DNA of 58,264 nt, taken from contig NZ_JAQBOC010000062.1 of assembly GCF_028288225.1 (NCBI RefSeq), positions 1 through 58,264 on the forward strand, in the 5' to 3' direction. The translations under genes were made by a program, and so were the position numbers. Below are positions 33,716-43,021 of this stretch, one piece after another (position 1 is the stretch's first letter; every line of letters begins with the position of its first letter). The stretch comes from Mucilaginibacter sp. (GTDB lineage Bacteria; Bacteroidota; Bacteroidia; Sphingobacteriales; Sphingobacteriaceae). The notes below the pieces were generated by a model that was not told the origin of the DNA, did not search any database, and saw nothing but the letters and a program-made list of their open reading frames with translations.

Positions 33716-33762
33716 TTATAAATGACAAAATCCCGGTTAAGCCGGGATTTTGTCATTTATAA
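33716..33762. terminator. Bidirectional terminator-like hairpin after prc
   Basis: Arms 33716-33736 and 33742-33762 are perfectly complementary over 21 positions, with the GC core ATCCCGG/CCGGGAT and an AT-rich base. It lies 14 bases after the prc stop. The AT-rich ends give T-runs on both strands. Confidence 0.85.
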
Positions 33763-34012
33763 GGCTTTTTTTGAAACTCAAGAAAGAATCCTAAGCCCTA
33801 AGGGCGACATCCGTCAGCGCAGGGCTGTGCCCTCTATATTGCGTATGATAAATGAATGGATGTTATAGGGTTAAAACATTGGGTGTTTGAAACATTATCA
33901 ATCACGCAGGCCTTCGACCTGCGTTAAATAAGGGTGAATCAGGGAAATAATAAGATATATTTCGAACGCTCAAGGGTTAAAACCAATTCATATTATTTAG
34001 GTTATTTATTAT
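33763..34012. other. Repeat-rich gap before the exonuclease gene
   Basis: No gene. It contains a hairpin ACGCAGG-CCTTCGA-CCTGCGT (33904-33924), a CAGCGCAGGGCTGTGCCCT palindrome (about 33816-33834) and an AAGAATCC/TAAGCCCTAAGGGC stretch. Several of these look like interspersed repeats of this genome. Confidence 0.45.
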
Positions 34013-35131
34013 ATGCCTAAAAAACCATTGCTTGAATTTACCGACAAGGGGATTTACTGCGCCACCGGGAAGTTTTATATCGACCCATGGAAGCCGGTTG
34101 ACGATGCCGTGATAACGCATGCCCATGCCGATCATGCATATTGGGGACATAAGCATTATTTGGCTCACCATTTTTCGCGCGGGGTTTTGCTTTACCGTTT
34201 AGGCGAAATTCAATTACAAACAGTTGAGTACGGCGAAAAGATAATGAAGAACGGTGTGGAAATATCCTTGTTCCCGGCCGGGCATGTAATTGGCTCCGCG
34301 CAGATCAGGGTAGAATACCAGGGCGAAGTTTGGGTGGTTTCGGGCGATTATAAGGTGGAAGACGACGGCATCTCAACCCCGTTTGAACCGGTACGCTGTA
34401 ATCATTTTATCTCAGAATGTACCTTCGGGATGCCGGTTTACCAATGGAAGCCGCAGGTTGATATTTTTAACGATGTTAACAGCTGGTGGTGCAGCAATAC
34501 CGAACATAACCTTGCCACTGTAATTGTCGGCTACTCGCTGGGGAAGGCACAGCGCATTTTGCAAAACCTCGATCTTTCCATCGGGAAAGTTTACACCCAT
34601 GGCGTAATTGAAAACACCAATGAAGCACTGCGGAGTAATGGGATAAAACTCAATGCTACAACAAGAATAACCGCTGATACACCAAAAGAGGAATTACGAA
34701 AAGGAATAATCATAGCGCCTCCATCATCAGCAGGCACACCATGGATGCGGAAGTTTAATCCTTACAGTTTTGGTTATTGCTCCGGCTGGATGGCTATCCG
34801 GGGGGCCAAGCGCAGAAGGGCAGCCGACCGCGGCTTTGTACTATCAGACCATGCGGACTGGGACGGGCTTATAGCTTCTATTGATGCGACAGGCTGCGAT
34901 AGTGTTTACCTAACCCACGGCTATACGGCAACCTTTGCAAGATATTTAAATGAGATAGGCTTTGATGCACATGAGGTGCATACGCTTTATGGTGATGATG
35001 AGGGCATCAATAACGTGCCTGAAGAGGCTCCGGATGAACATAAGGCGCCCCAGGAAGGATTGAATAAAGATGCTAAGCAAGTCCTCTCCTTTGGAGAGGA
35101 TTTAGGTGAGGCCGGAGGTACTGCATCATGA
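34013..35131 (+). CDS. Ligase-associated DNA exonuclease (metallo-beta-lactamase fold)
   Basis: A 372-residue protein. The metal-binding motif HAHADHAYWG is at about residues 36-45, with VWVVSGDYKVEDD and FVLSDHADWDGL further on, as in CPSF/Artemis-like exonucleases that accompany ATP-dependent DNA ligases. Its stop overlaps the ligase start (ATGA), so the two are translationally coupled. The last 30 or so residues (from about APDEHKAP) are low-complexity and coded in part by a CCTCTCC-TTT-GGAGAGG repeat, so the family protein probably ended earlier. Confidence 0.92.
   Translation: MPKKPLLEFTDKGIYCATGKFYIDPWKPVDDAVITHAHADHAYWGHKHYLAHHFSRGVLLYRLGEIQLQTVEYGEKIMKNGVEISLFPAGHVIGSAQIRVEYQGEVWVVSGDYKVEDDGISTPFEPVRCNHFISECTFGMPVYQWKPQVDIFNDVNSWWCSNTEHNLATVIVGYSLGKAQRILQNLDLSIGKVYTHGVIENTNEALRSNGIKLNATTRITADTPKEELRKGIIIAPPSSAGTPWMRKFNPYSFGYCSGWMAIRGAKRRRAADRGFVLSDHADWDGLIASIDATGCDSVYLTHGYTATFARYLNEIGFDAHEVHTLYGDDEGINNVPEEAPDEHKAPQEGLNKDAKQVLSFGEDLGEAGGTAS
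35081..35110. repeat. Interspersed repeat CCTCTCC-TTT-GGAGAGG inside the exonuclease C-terminus
   Basis: A 7-bp hairpin (35083-35099) is followed by ATTTAGGTGAGG. This sequence type is familiar as an intergenic repeat in Sphingobacteriaceae. Here it is read in frame as VLSFGEDLGEA, just before the start of the ligase gene. Confidence 0.6.
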
Positions 35132-36744
35132 AAGCCTTTGCCCAACTTTTCCTTTCACTTGATGAAACCAACAAGACCAACGAAAAGGTTAAGGTTTTAA
35201 AAGATTACTTTAACAATGTGCCCGATACAGATAAAATGCACATGCTGGCACTGTTTTCCGGTCGTAAACCTAAACGGCAGATCAACTCTACGCTGGTTCG
35301 GAACTGGGCCATTGAGGCTTCTAAGATCCCGGCCTGGCTGTTTGAGGAAAGTTACCACGTGGTTGGCGACCTGGCCGAAACCATGGCGCTGCTGATGCCG
35401 CAAAACCGGGGTAACAGCAGTAAAACGCTAACGGAATGGATTGCCGAAATAAATGCATTGGGTAATAAAACAGAAGCAGAGAAAAAGCTCTGGCTGCTCG
35501 ACTCATGGGCCATGCTGGATAGCAGCGAACGCTTTGTGTTTAATAAATTGCTTACCGGCAGTTTCAGGGTGGGGGTATCGCAAAGTTTGGTGATAAAAGC
35601 GCTGGCAGACATAACCGGTATTGAAGCCCCCGCATTAACTCACCGGATAATGGGTAACTGGATGCCGGAAACCTATACCTATGAGCAACTGGTACAGGAG
35701 CAAAGCGCATCGGATGATGTATCCAGGCCCTATCCCTTTTTCCTTGCATACCCCATCCAGGAAACATCCGAAAAACAAAAATCGACCGGTGAATTAAAGG
35801 TTGCTTTGGGCGATGAAGCAGAATGGCAGGCTGAATGGAAATGGGATGGCATCCGTTCACAACTCATAAAGCGCGGCGGTGAAATTTTTATCTGGAGCAG
35901 GGGCGAAGATTTAGCTACCGATAAATTTCCGGAATTACATCCATTTTTAAATGCGCTGCCTGACGGTACAGTAATAGATGGTGAGCTGTTGAGTTTTCAA
36001 AACGGATCACCCATGCCTTTCAATGTTTTGCAAACCCGTATCGGGCGTAAAAATCTGAATAAAATGATCCTGGAAGAAAGCCCGGTTGCTGTAATAGCTT
36101 ATGATTGCATGGAATTTAATGGCGAAGACATCCGCAGCAAAACACAAGCTGAAAGGAGATTGATCTTAGAAGAATTACAAGCAGCAACACCCTTCCCGGA
36201 AACTTTCAGGATCTCGCCATTGATCCCATTTAATACCTGGGAAGAACTTGGTAAAATAAGGGAACAATCGCGCGCTATGATAGCCGAAGGCATAATGCTG
36301 AAACGCAAAAGCGCTGCTTACCAGGTTGGCCGCAAGCGCGGCGACTGGTGGAAATGGAAGATCGACCCGCTCTCGGTTGATGCCGTAATGATCTACGCCC
36401 AAAAAGGCCATGGCCGCCGTGCCGACCTGTATACTGATTATACCTTTGCAGTTTGGGATGGCGACAAGCTGGTGCCCTTTGCCAAAGCCTATAGCGGCCT
36501 AACCGATGCCGAGATAAACAAAGTGGATTATTTCGTTAAGCGCAACACGCTCGAAAAGTTCGGCCCGGTACGTACGGTAAAACCCGAGCTGGTTTTTGAG
36601 ATTGGTTTTGAAGGGATCAATAAGTCAACCCGCCATAAATCAGGCATTGCCCTGCGTTTCCCACGTATATTAAGATGGCGGCTTGATAAGCCGAAAGAGG
36701 AAGCAGATACCATTGAAAGTTTGAGGGCGCTGCTGGGGGAGTGA
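35128..36744 (+). CDS. ATP-dependent DNA ligase
   Basis: A 538-residue ligase with an N-terminal DNA-binding domain. The adenylated Lys is K238 in EWKWDGIRSQ. Further nucleotidyltransferase motifs are IIWSRGED-like (IFIWSRGEDLATDKFPEL), DGTVIDGELLSF, VAVIAYDCMEFNGED and GIMLKRKSAAYQVGRKRGD then WWKWKIDP. It is the non-replicative ligase of the exonuclease-ligase-helicase-PdeM repair cassette. The helicase and PdeM genes that usually follow are missing here. Confidence 0.94.
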   Translation: MKAFAQLFLSLDETNKTNEKVKVLKDYFNNVPDTDKMHMLALFSGRKPKRQINSTLVRNWAIEASKIPAWLFEESYHVVGDLAETMALLMPQNRGNSSKTLTEWIAEINALGNKTEAEKKLWLLDSWAMLDSSERFVFNKLLTGSFRVGVSQSLVIKALADITGIEAPALTHRIMGNWMPETYTYEQLVQEQSASDDVSRPYPFFLAYPIQETSEKQKSTGELKVALGDEAEWQAEWKWDGIRSQLIKRGGEIFIWSRGEDLATDKFPELHPFLNALPDGTVIDGELLSFQNGSPMPFNVLQTRIGRKNLNKMILEESPVAVIAYDCMEFNGEDIRSKTQAERRLILEELQAATPFPETFRISPLIPFNTWEELGKIREQSRAMIAEGIMLKRKSAAYQVGRKRGDWWKWKIDPLSVDAVMIYAQKGHGRRADLYTDYTFAVWDGDKLVPFAKAYSGLTDAEINKVDYFVKRNTLEKFGPVRTVKPELVFEIGFEGINKSTRHKSGIALRFPRILRWRLDKPKEEADTIESLRALLGE

Positions 36745-36748
36745 GGGG

Positions 36749-37971
36749 TTAGTTTTTGAAATGTTTTTCAAGCAACTGACTTAAATTGTTTTGTACTAAC
36801 TCAAGATGAGGGTCAATGCCTAATGCTGTTTCCAAATGAAGTTTTGCGCCTTCAAAGTCCGAAAAATGGATATATAGAAGCTGAGCTAAATTGTTATGGG
36901 CAAATGCAAATGTTGGATCTGATTTAATAGTCTCCTCATAATAGAATTTTGCACCGTCAAAGTCTGAGAAATGAGTTGTTAAAAGAGCAGCCAAATCATA
37001 GAGAGCGATTGTACTATTCGGTTCGATTATAATAGCTGACTCGTAAAGGTTTTTTGCTTTATGAAAATCTAAAAAACGATGTTTAAGTAAGAGAGCCAAA
37101 TTTATATAGGCATTTGTAACTTTTGGATTGGTTTTAATTGCTTCTTCGTAATGGAATTTTGCACTGTCAAAGTCTAAATAATGGGTTTCAAAAAGAACAG
37201 CTAAATTAAAATGAGCATTCGTGAATTTGGAATCTATTTCAATGACGTCCTCAAAGTATTTTTTAGCTTTTTTATATTGCCTAACATCTGACGCTAACAT
37301 TGCTTTTTGAAATAGTCCATGTTTATTATTGGGGTGTTTTCTTAAAAATTCATCCAGTTCCAGTTCCCGCTCTTCAATGTCTTCAATTTTACGAATTCGG
37401 ATAGTTTCTTCAATTAAAAGCTCACCACTAAATCCTATGATATTTAATAAATCGTGATAATTCTCATCTTTTAATTTCTTATACGTTAAGGAATTAAGAT
37501 CTGTGATTTTTTGAAAGAATCTAGGTAAGTTATCTTGAATGTTTTGGCACTTTTTTACATATTCTATAGATACCTCATTTGCATGTTTCTTTTTTAGTTT
37601 ATCCGCTTTTTTCTTTTCTTCGACCCAATAATCATAATATACTTCTTGGTTTAGAGGGTTAAAATATGAGTTGCATTGTCAATAATTACGGGTAATATTC
37701 TTTTTTCAAACTCATGGGTATTTAATAATTCAATTACCTCATACATGCAATTCACACTACGTAGATATTCATCACTGATTACCATCAACACAAAATCACT
37801 TTTGCCAATTTGATGCATAAAATCTTTAATACTGGCTCTATAAGGCGCATCACGTATGTCACGGATTAATTGAATTCCAATGCCTTTAAAAATATCATCA
37901 ATTTCATCAGCTATGTCCGCATTTGCCCAAGAGTATGATAAAAAGATATTTGGATTTAGGTTATCTGCCAT
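36749..37971 (-). pseudogene. TIR-domain protein with C-terminal TPR repeats, interrupted by one frameshift
   Basis: The first frame (37971 to about 37664) gives the TIR domain: PNIFLSYSWANADIADEIDD, HQIGKSDFVLMVISDEYLRS, and CMYEVIELLN with the candidate catalytic Glu, then RILPVIIDNATHI. At the A4 run 37661-37664 the frame shifts. The other frame is open without a stop from NPLNQEVYYDYWVEEKKKAD to the end (36749), with the linker typical of TIR effectors and five or more TPR units (for example KNLYESAIIIEPNSTIALYD). With one added base the gene is 408 codons (407 aa). It is visibly more AT-rich than its neighbours. TIR domains of this kind often cleave NAD in antiviral defence. Either a real loss or a sequencing error. 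Confidence 0.85.
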
Positions 37972-38281
37972 TTCGATACTAAAATAGAATGAATTTGTGA
38001 AAAAACGTATAATGTGTATATTATCTCAAGTTCTATTCCATTCCCCATCCTTGTGCAAGCATCCAGGCGGGCAAAGAGGTTGGCTACGCGCCCATTTGTC
38101 TGAATCAGAATTTTCAGAATTAAAGAATTAACAGAATACACGCCGGCGAAATCTTATCATCCTTAAATCTTATGAATCAAGGTTCAAAAAAATTAGCACG
38201 AAATTCTGTAAAAGAGCTATTGCCGATATAGCAAATAGTCGTAAATTTATAGTATAACCTGCACGTAGCCATATATTTACA
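37972..38281. other. Gap between the TIR-TPR gene and a TPR gene, with CAGAAT-type repeat
   Basis: It contains, at about 38097-38137, TCTGAATCAGAATTTTCAG then AATTAAAGAATTAACAG, and at about 38155-38190 ATCCTTAAATCTTATGAATC. These CAGAAT/GAAT-type strings resemble widespread intergenic repeats seen in many bacteria. No gene. Confidence 0.4.
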
Positions 38282-40021
38282 ATGAAAAAGCATGCCTATA
38301 TCTTCGGCCTGGCACTTGTTATAGCTTTTATTACAGCTCAGTCTTTTTATTACAGGTTGTCAAAAAAAGCTGTCACCGTGATTGGTAAGACGGTTACGTT
38401 ATTGCCACGTCATATATCGGTTTGTGCGCCACCAATTATTGAGGATAGCCTTGTTGCTGACATTCCGCCAATGAGGGGCTGGGGCAATTACTCCATGAAA
38501 ATTACCACCACGTCAGACAGTGCACAATTTTATTTCAACCAGGGCTTAAGTATGTACTATGCTTTTCATACGATTGAGGCTTATGCTTCATTTACCAAAG
38601 CAGCCAAAATTGATCCAGCCTGCGCAATGGCCTGGTATGGAAAGGCATTAGCCATGGGCCCAACCATTAACTACGCAAACGACTACAAGCCGTCATTAAC
38701 CTCTTACGAATCTGCTTCGCGAAGCGCCGCGTTAACCATCAACTGCACACCGGTTGAAAAGGATCTTATAAACGCCATTCAACAGCGATATTCCGACGAT
38801 TCCGCGATCAGCGTAAAGCAACTAAGAATAAATTATGCCGGCGCCATGCAAAAGGTTTATGAAAAATATCCGCATAATGCCGACGTAGTTACTTTATATG
38901 CGGATGCCCTGCTTTTATTACACCCATGGGACCTGTACACGCATGATTTTAAACCTAAACCCTGGACGCCGCGTATCCGGTCGTTATTAGAAGAGGCCTT
39001 GGTGATTTGTCCAAACCATCCCGGTGCCAATCACTATTATATCCACACCCTTGAAGCATCCGGGACGCCGGAGTTAGCCTTAAGAAGCGCCCATGTGCTG
39101 GATACGCTGATGCCTTCGGTATCGCACGTAACGCATATGCCATCTCATATTTATATCCGTACAGGGTACTACCAGCAAGGTATAAATAACAACAATGCAG
39201 CGGTTGCAGGTTATAGGGCATCCGTTAAGCAATATAAACCCGTCGCCGATAATGAAGTGTTATACGAGGCTCATAACATCCATCTTAAAGTTAACTGTGC
39301 ACAAATGGGCGGTGCTTATAAAGTAGCCATCGATGGTGCAAAAGAGCTTCAAGGCCTGGTACCGTCAAATTATTTGAAGTCAAAAGCAGCTGATGGAAAT
39401 TTTTTTCAGTACTTGTATGTGCAGCCTTTGATAACCAATGTACGGTTTGGAAAATGGGATGAGGTTTTAAATACCAGGGTAAATGAAGAATTGCCTTATG
39501 CATCATTATTACAGCATTTTTCAAGAGGAATGGCTTATTGCGCTAAAGGCAATACGGTAAAGGCAAAAGCAGAGCTGAACAAACTTGAACGGAAGATCCA
39601 GGATAAAGTGCTAAAATCTCCGCTGGATAATTTCAGCAGCGCTTATGAAGCTTCATATGTTGCGCGTTTGATACTGCAGGGAGTACTGGCATCAGCCGAA
39701 AAACAAGATGTGAAGGCTATAGAATACTTGCAAAAAGCCGTTACAGCCGAAGATAATTTGATCTATAACGAGCCGCGTGACTGGCCGTTACCTACGAGAC
39801 ATTACCTCGCCGATGTTTTAATCAAAGCCGGAAAATATGACCAGGCAATAGCCGTGCTTAATAAAGATCTGTTCATCAATCCGAATAACGGCTGGGCGCT
39901 AACCGGGCTTCAACTGGCCTGTCAGGGTACTAAGAATGCTCCGGAATTGGAAAAAGTAAAGATGCGGTTAAAAAGTGCCTTGAAGATCAGTGATGTAAAG
40001 ATTGATAGGTCTGTATTTTAA
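38282..40021 (+). CDS. Secreted TPR protein with HYYIH / HMPSHIY motifs
   Basis: A 579-residue protein with an N-terminal signal or anchor (YIFGLALVIAFITAQSFYY). It has TPR-like helices in the first half (QFYFNQGLSMYYAFHTIEAY, KAAKIDPACAMAWYGKALAM) and again near the C-terminus (AVLNKDLFINPNNGWALTGL). The conserved His-rich core NHYYIHTLEASGTPELALRS ... HVTHMPSHIYIRTGYYQQG suggests a metal or cofactor site, but no activity is known for the family. It is monocistronic. Its start lies near a repeat-containing gap. Confidence 0.82.
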   Translation: MKKHAYIFGLALVIAFITAQSFYYRLSKKAVTVIGKTVTLLPRHISVCAPPIIEDSLVADIPPMRGWGNYSMKITTTSDSAQFYFNQGLSMYYAFHTIEAYASFTKAAKIDPACAMAWYGKALAMGPTINYANDYKPSLTSYESASRSAALTINCTPVEKDLINAIQQRYSDDSAISVKQLRINYAGAMQKVYEKYPHNADVVTLYADALLLLHPWDLYTHDFKPKPWTPRIRSLLEEALVICPNHPGANHYYIHTLEASGTPELALRSAHVLDTLMPSVSHVTHMPSHIYIRTGYYQQGINNNNAAVAGYRASVKQYKPVADNEVLYEAHNIHLKVNCAQMGGAYKVAIDGAKELQGLVPSNYLKSKAADGNFFQYLYVQPLITNVRFGKWDEVLNTRVNEELPYASLLQHFSRGMAYCAKGNTVKAKAELNKLERKIQDKVLKSPLDNFSSAYEASYVARLILQGVLASAEKQDVKAIEYLQKAVTAEDNLIYNEPRDWPLPTRHYLADVLIKAGKYDQAIAVLNKDLFINPNNGWALTGLQLACQGTKNAPELEKVKMRLKSALKISDVKIDRSVF

Positions 40022-40071
40022 AAATTGTCCTTCACTCATGCAAGTACCCGGACAGGCAAAAAAGAAGCGAT

Positions 40072-40485
40072 TTAAAACCTGCTCTTCTCCATAAAAGACT
40101 GTAAAAGGATCACCGCCGAGATCGTATCCACCAATTCTTTATTCTGCCGGTGTTTTTTGTTCATGCCGCTTTGTGCAATGGTTGCTGATGCCATTTTTGA
40201 GGTAAACCGCTCATCCAGCATTTCTATGGGGATTTCGGGGAAGGTTTTCTTGAGGAGATTTACAAATCCCTTAACATGGATAGCTGACTGGGATGGGGTG
40301 TTATCCATCTGCTTGGGCTCGCCAACTACGAAGCGTTCTACCTGCTCGGTTTGGAGATATTTTTTAAGGTAATCGATGATGTGGAGCGGGTGGATGGTGT
40401 CCAGTCCGGTTGCGATGATCTGCATGGGGTCGGTAACGGCAATGCCGATGCGTTTGGTACCGTAATCAAAAGCCATGATTCTCAT
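40072..40485 (-). CDS. ruvX: Putative pre-16S rRNA nuclease / Holliday junction resolvase RuvX (YqgF)
   Basis: A 137-residue RNase H-like fold protein. I chose the ATG at 40485, giving MRIMAFDYGTKRIGIAVTD, the conserved start with its first catalytic Asp. The longer frame to 40536 adds a non-conserved segment. Also seen are VVGEPKQMDNTPSQ, EMLDERFTSKMA (Glu) and ELVDTISAVILLQSF (Asp). The family processes the 16S rRNA 5' end. It stands alone on the minus strand. Confidence 0.93.
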   Translation of the reverse strand: MRIMAFDYGTKRIGIAVTDPMQIIATGLDTIHPLHIIDYLKKYLQTEQVERFVVGEPKQMDNTPSQSAIHVKGFVNLLKKTFPEIPIEMLDERFTSKMASATIAQSGMNKKHRQNKELVDTISAVILLQSFMEKSRF

Positions 40486-40732
40486 AGATTTGAGATAGGA
40501 GATGTGAGATATGAGATTAGGAGCAGCATGGGGCAAAGATAGTGGTTATTGATAGTAATTTTAATGGTGAATGGTTCTTTCCTTTTGGCGGCATGTAACC
40601 GGATCTTTCCGTTCCGGCTTAAATATTTTCTTTTTTAAAAGAAAAATCTTCTAAATTCAATGTTAATTTTAAATGGATCTATATTTATCAGATCCATCCC
40701 GCCTGCTTTAAAAGTATAAAACCAATAACCTG

Positions 40733-41641
40733 ATGAAACCCTTTATTGTTGTAATTGGAAGCTCAAATACCGACATGGTTATTAAGGCCGGGCGTTTGCC
40801 TGCTCCCGGCGAAACCGTTTTGGGCGGCACCTTTATGATGAATGCCGGGGGTAAGGGGGCAAACCAGGCTGTTGCTGCTGCACGTTTAGGCGGCAATGTT
40901 GTTTTTATTGCCAAAACAGGGGAAGATATTTTTGGCAAACAGGCAATTGAACTGTTTAAACAGGAGGGGATAGATCCCGGCTATATTATTCCGGATGCAG
41001 AAAATCCATCAGGTGTAGCCCTGATAACGGTAGATGCCAATGGAGAAAACTGTATTGTTGTTGCGTCGGGCGCCAATGCCGCTTTGAAACCTGCAGACCT
41101 GCAGAAGGCAAAACACATTATAGAAAATGCCGCTTTAATATTAATTCAACTCGAAATTCCTTTTGAAACGGTTGAGTATGTAGTAAACCTGGCAGCTGAA
41201 AAAAGTGTAAAAGTAATGCTGAACCCGGCCCCGGCATATCTGCTCCCTGATGAATTGCTGCGTAAGATCTCTATCATTACGCCCAATGAAACCGAAGCCG
41301 GATTGCTTTCGGGGATTAAGGTTATCAACAGGCAAAGTGCCGAAGCTGCTGCACGGCTGCTGGCTGCAAAGGGCGTTGAAACCGTTATTATTACCATGGG
41401 CGCCGAAGGTGCGCTACTGCTTCATGATGGCGTGTGTCATTTTTTTGAGGCCCCGGTTTGCAATGCCATTGATACTACCGCTGCCGGAGATGTTTTTAAT
41501 GGCGCCCTGGCTGTGGCGCTTTTTAACGGGAAAGGCATTTTGGAGGCCGTTCCTTTTGCCGTCCGGGCGGCATCCATTTCGGTATGCAGAATGGGCGCGC
41601 AGTCGTCTGCCCCTTACCTGGATGAATTAAACGCGTTTTAA
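40733..41641 (+). CDS. rbsK: Ribokinase
   Basis: A 302-residue PfkB-family sugar kinase. It has the N-terminal VVIGSSNTDMVIKAGRLPAP, the glycine motif NAGGKGANQAVAAARLGG (about 36-53), and the C-terminal anion hole DTTAAGDVFNGALAVALFNG with the catalytic Asp. It phosphorylates ribose, or a related sugar, at O5. It is followed after 16 bases by a GRP-type sugar permease on the same strand, so uptake and phosphorylation are coupled. The permease is frameshifted. Confidence 0.93.
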   Translation: MKPFIVVIGSSNTDMVIKAGRLPAPGETVLGGTFMMNAGGKGANQAVAAARLGGNVVFIAKTGEDIFGKQAIELFKQEGIDPGYIIPDAENPSGVALITVDANGENCIVVASGANAALKPADLQKAKHIIENAALILIQLEIPFETVEYVVNLAAEKSVKVMLNPAPAYLLPDELLRKISIITPNETEAGLLSGIKVINRQSAEAAARLLAAKGVETVIITMGAEGALLLHDGVCHFFEAPVCNAIDTTAAGDVFNGALAVALFNGKGILEAVPFAVRAASISVCRMGAQSSAPYLDELNAF

Positions 41642-41657
41642 CCTGATTCTTAAAAAT

Positions 41658-42658
41658 ATGTTTATCATTTCAACCTATCCTGTAGCAGTAATATTCTGTA
41701 TCATCACCATGATTTGCTGGGGCTCGTGGGCCAACACCCAAAAAATTGCCGGTAAAAATTGGCGGTTCGAGCTGTTTTATTGGGATTACGTTATTGGCGT
41801 CGTGCTTTTTTCCTTGCTTTCGGCATTAACCCTGGGCAGTTACGGCCATGGTGGCAGGAGCTTTTTAGCGGACCTAAAACAGGCCGACAGCGACAGCATT
41901 ATCAAAGCCATTATAGGCGGCGTTATATTTAACGCCGCAAATATTTTATTGTCAGCCGCTATTTCTATTGCCGGCATGGCAGTAGCCTTCCCGGTTGGTA
42001 TTGGCATCGCCTTAATTGTTGGCGTTATCATCAATTACGTAACAGCGCCGCAGGGTAACCTGCAATACATTGTTATCGGCATAGTTTTAATTATGGCCGC
42101 CATCATTGTGAATGCTATAGCGCATCAAAAATCGAGAAGGAATGAAAAGAAACTATCGTTCAAAGGCCTGCTGATCTCGGTTTTGGCTGGTTTACTGATG
42201 TCATTATTTTACAGGTTCATCGCCTCCTCTATGGATCTTTCAAATTTTCAACAGCCTGCTGTTGGCAAAATGACGCCCTATACCGCCGTATTTATTTTTT
42301 CGCTGGGCATATTATCAGTAATTTTATTTTCAACAGCATCCTCATTTACAAACCATTTGAAGGGGCGCCAACCAGCTACGCAGCCTGGTTTAAAGGAAAA
42401 CTCTCCCTGCACTTTACCGGCATACTTGGCGGTGTAATATGGGGCATAGGTAATTCATTCAACCTGATTGCCGCCGGTAAGGCCGGACCGGCAATATCAT
42501 ACGGCCTTGGCCAGGGCGCAACCATGGTTGCAGCATTATGGGGCGTTTTTATCTGGAAGGAATTTAAACAAAAAGGAGAATCTACAGGCGGCCTGATTAC
42601 GGCTATGTTCCTATTGTTTATCGGCGGTTTGGGGATGCTAATATATTCGGGGATATAG
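41658..42658 (+). pseudogene. GRP-family sugar permease (RbsU/GlcU-like), frameshifted
   Basis: The first frame (41658 to about 42314) has the typical start IISTYPVAVIFCIITMICWG then SWANTQKI and about seven hydrophobic segments. Near 42312-42314 the reading frame changes. The second frame continues SNFIFNSILIYKPFEGAPTS and then LHFTGILGGVIWGIGNSFNL, AISYGLGQGATMVAALWGVF and LLFIGGLGMLIYSGI to a TAG at 42656-42658. With one added base it is 334 codons (333 aa), normal for the family. Sequence error or a recent loss are both possible. Substrate is probably ribose, from rbsK. Confidence 0.85.
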
Positions 42659-43021
42659 GTTTTTTGAATTAGCGGGTGCTGATTTTTGATGCTATTCCTG
42701 TAATAGCCGGGCAACATCGCATCATCCGATGTTTGGGTATTTTGTTTGATTAGGGCCTTATATATTCCTCATTGCCACAGCGTCTCCGGCTTGTGCCCGC
42801 GTTCCCGGTAACCGGGTGACTTTAACTTTCGCATAAAATGAGCCCTAACGTTAGTCTTCTTTAGCTTAATGAAATTGCCCTTTCACCACAATCCTGTACA
42901 AGTTTATACAAGTTGATTCACTTTTATTTCTAAAAATAAAAAGGTCTAATTTTATTGTAAGGAATTAAAGCCCAATCCGACTAAACAATAAAAACGTAAA
43001 TAAACAGTAAATGATACTATA
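42659..43021. other. Intergenic region, no gene seen
   Basis: The stretch between the permease and the DUF1223 gene contains no convincing open frame, hairpin or RNA gene. It should include the DUF1223 promoter, but I found no clear TTTG/TAnnTTTG pair. Confidence 0.4.

Noticed and set aside
42376..42717. Minus-strand frame of 113 codons across the permease 3' part
   Set aside because: It covers the second half of the frameshifted permease, which is clearly coding on the plus strand.
42760..42830. GC-richer stretch with TTCCCGGTAACCGGG that recalls a tRNA arm
   Set aside because: No cloverleaf can be formed around it, with no acceptor stem or CCA; only a short palindrome.
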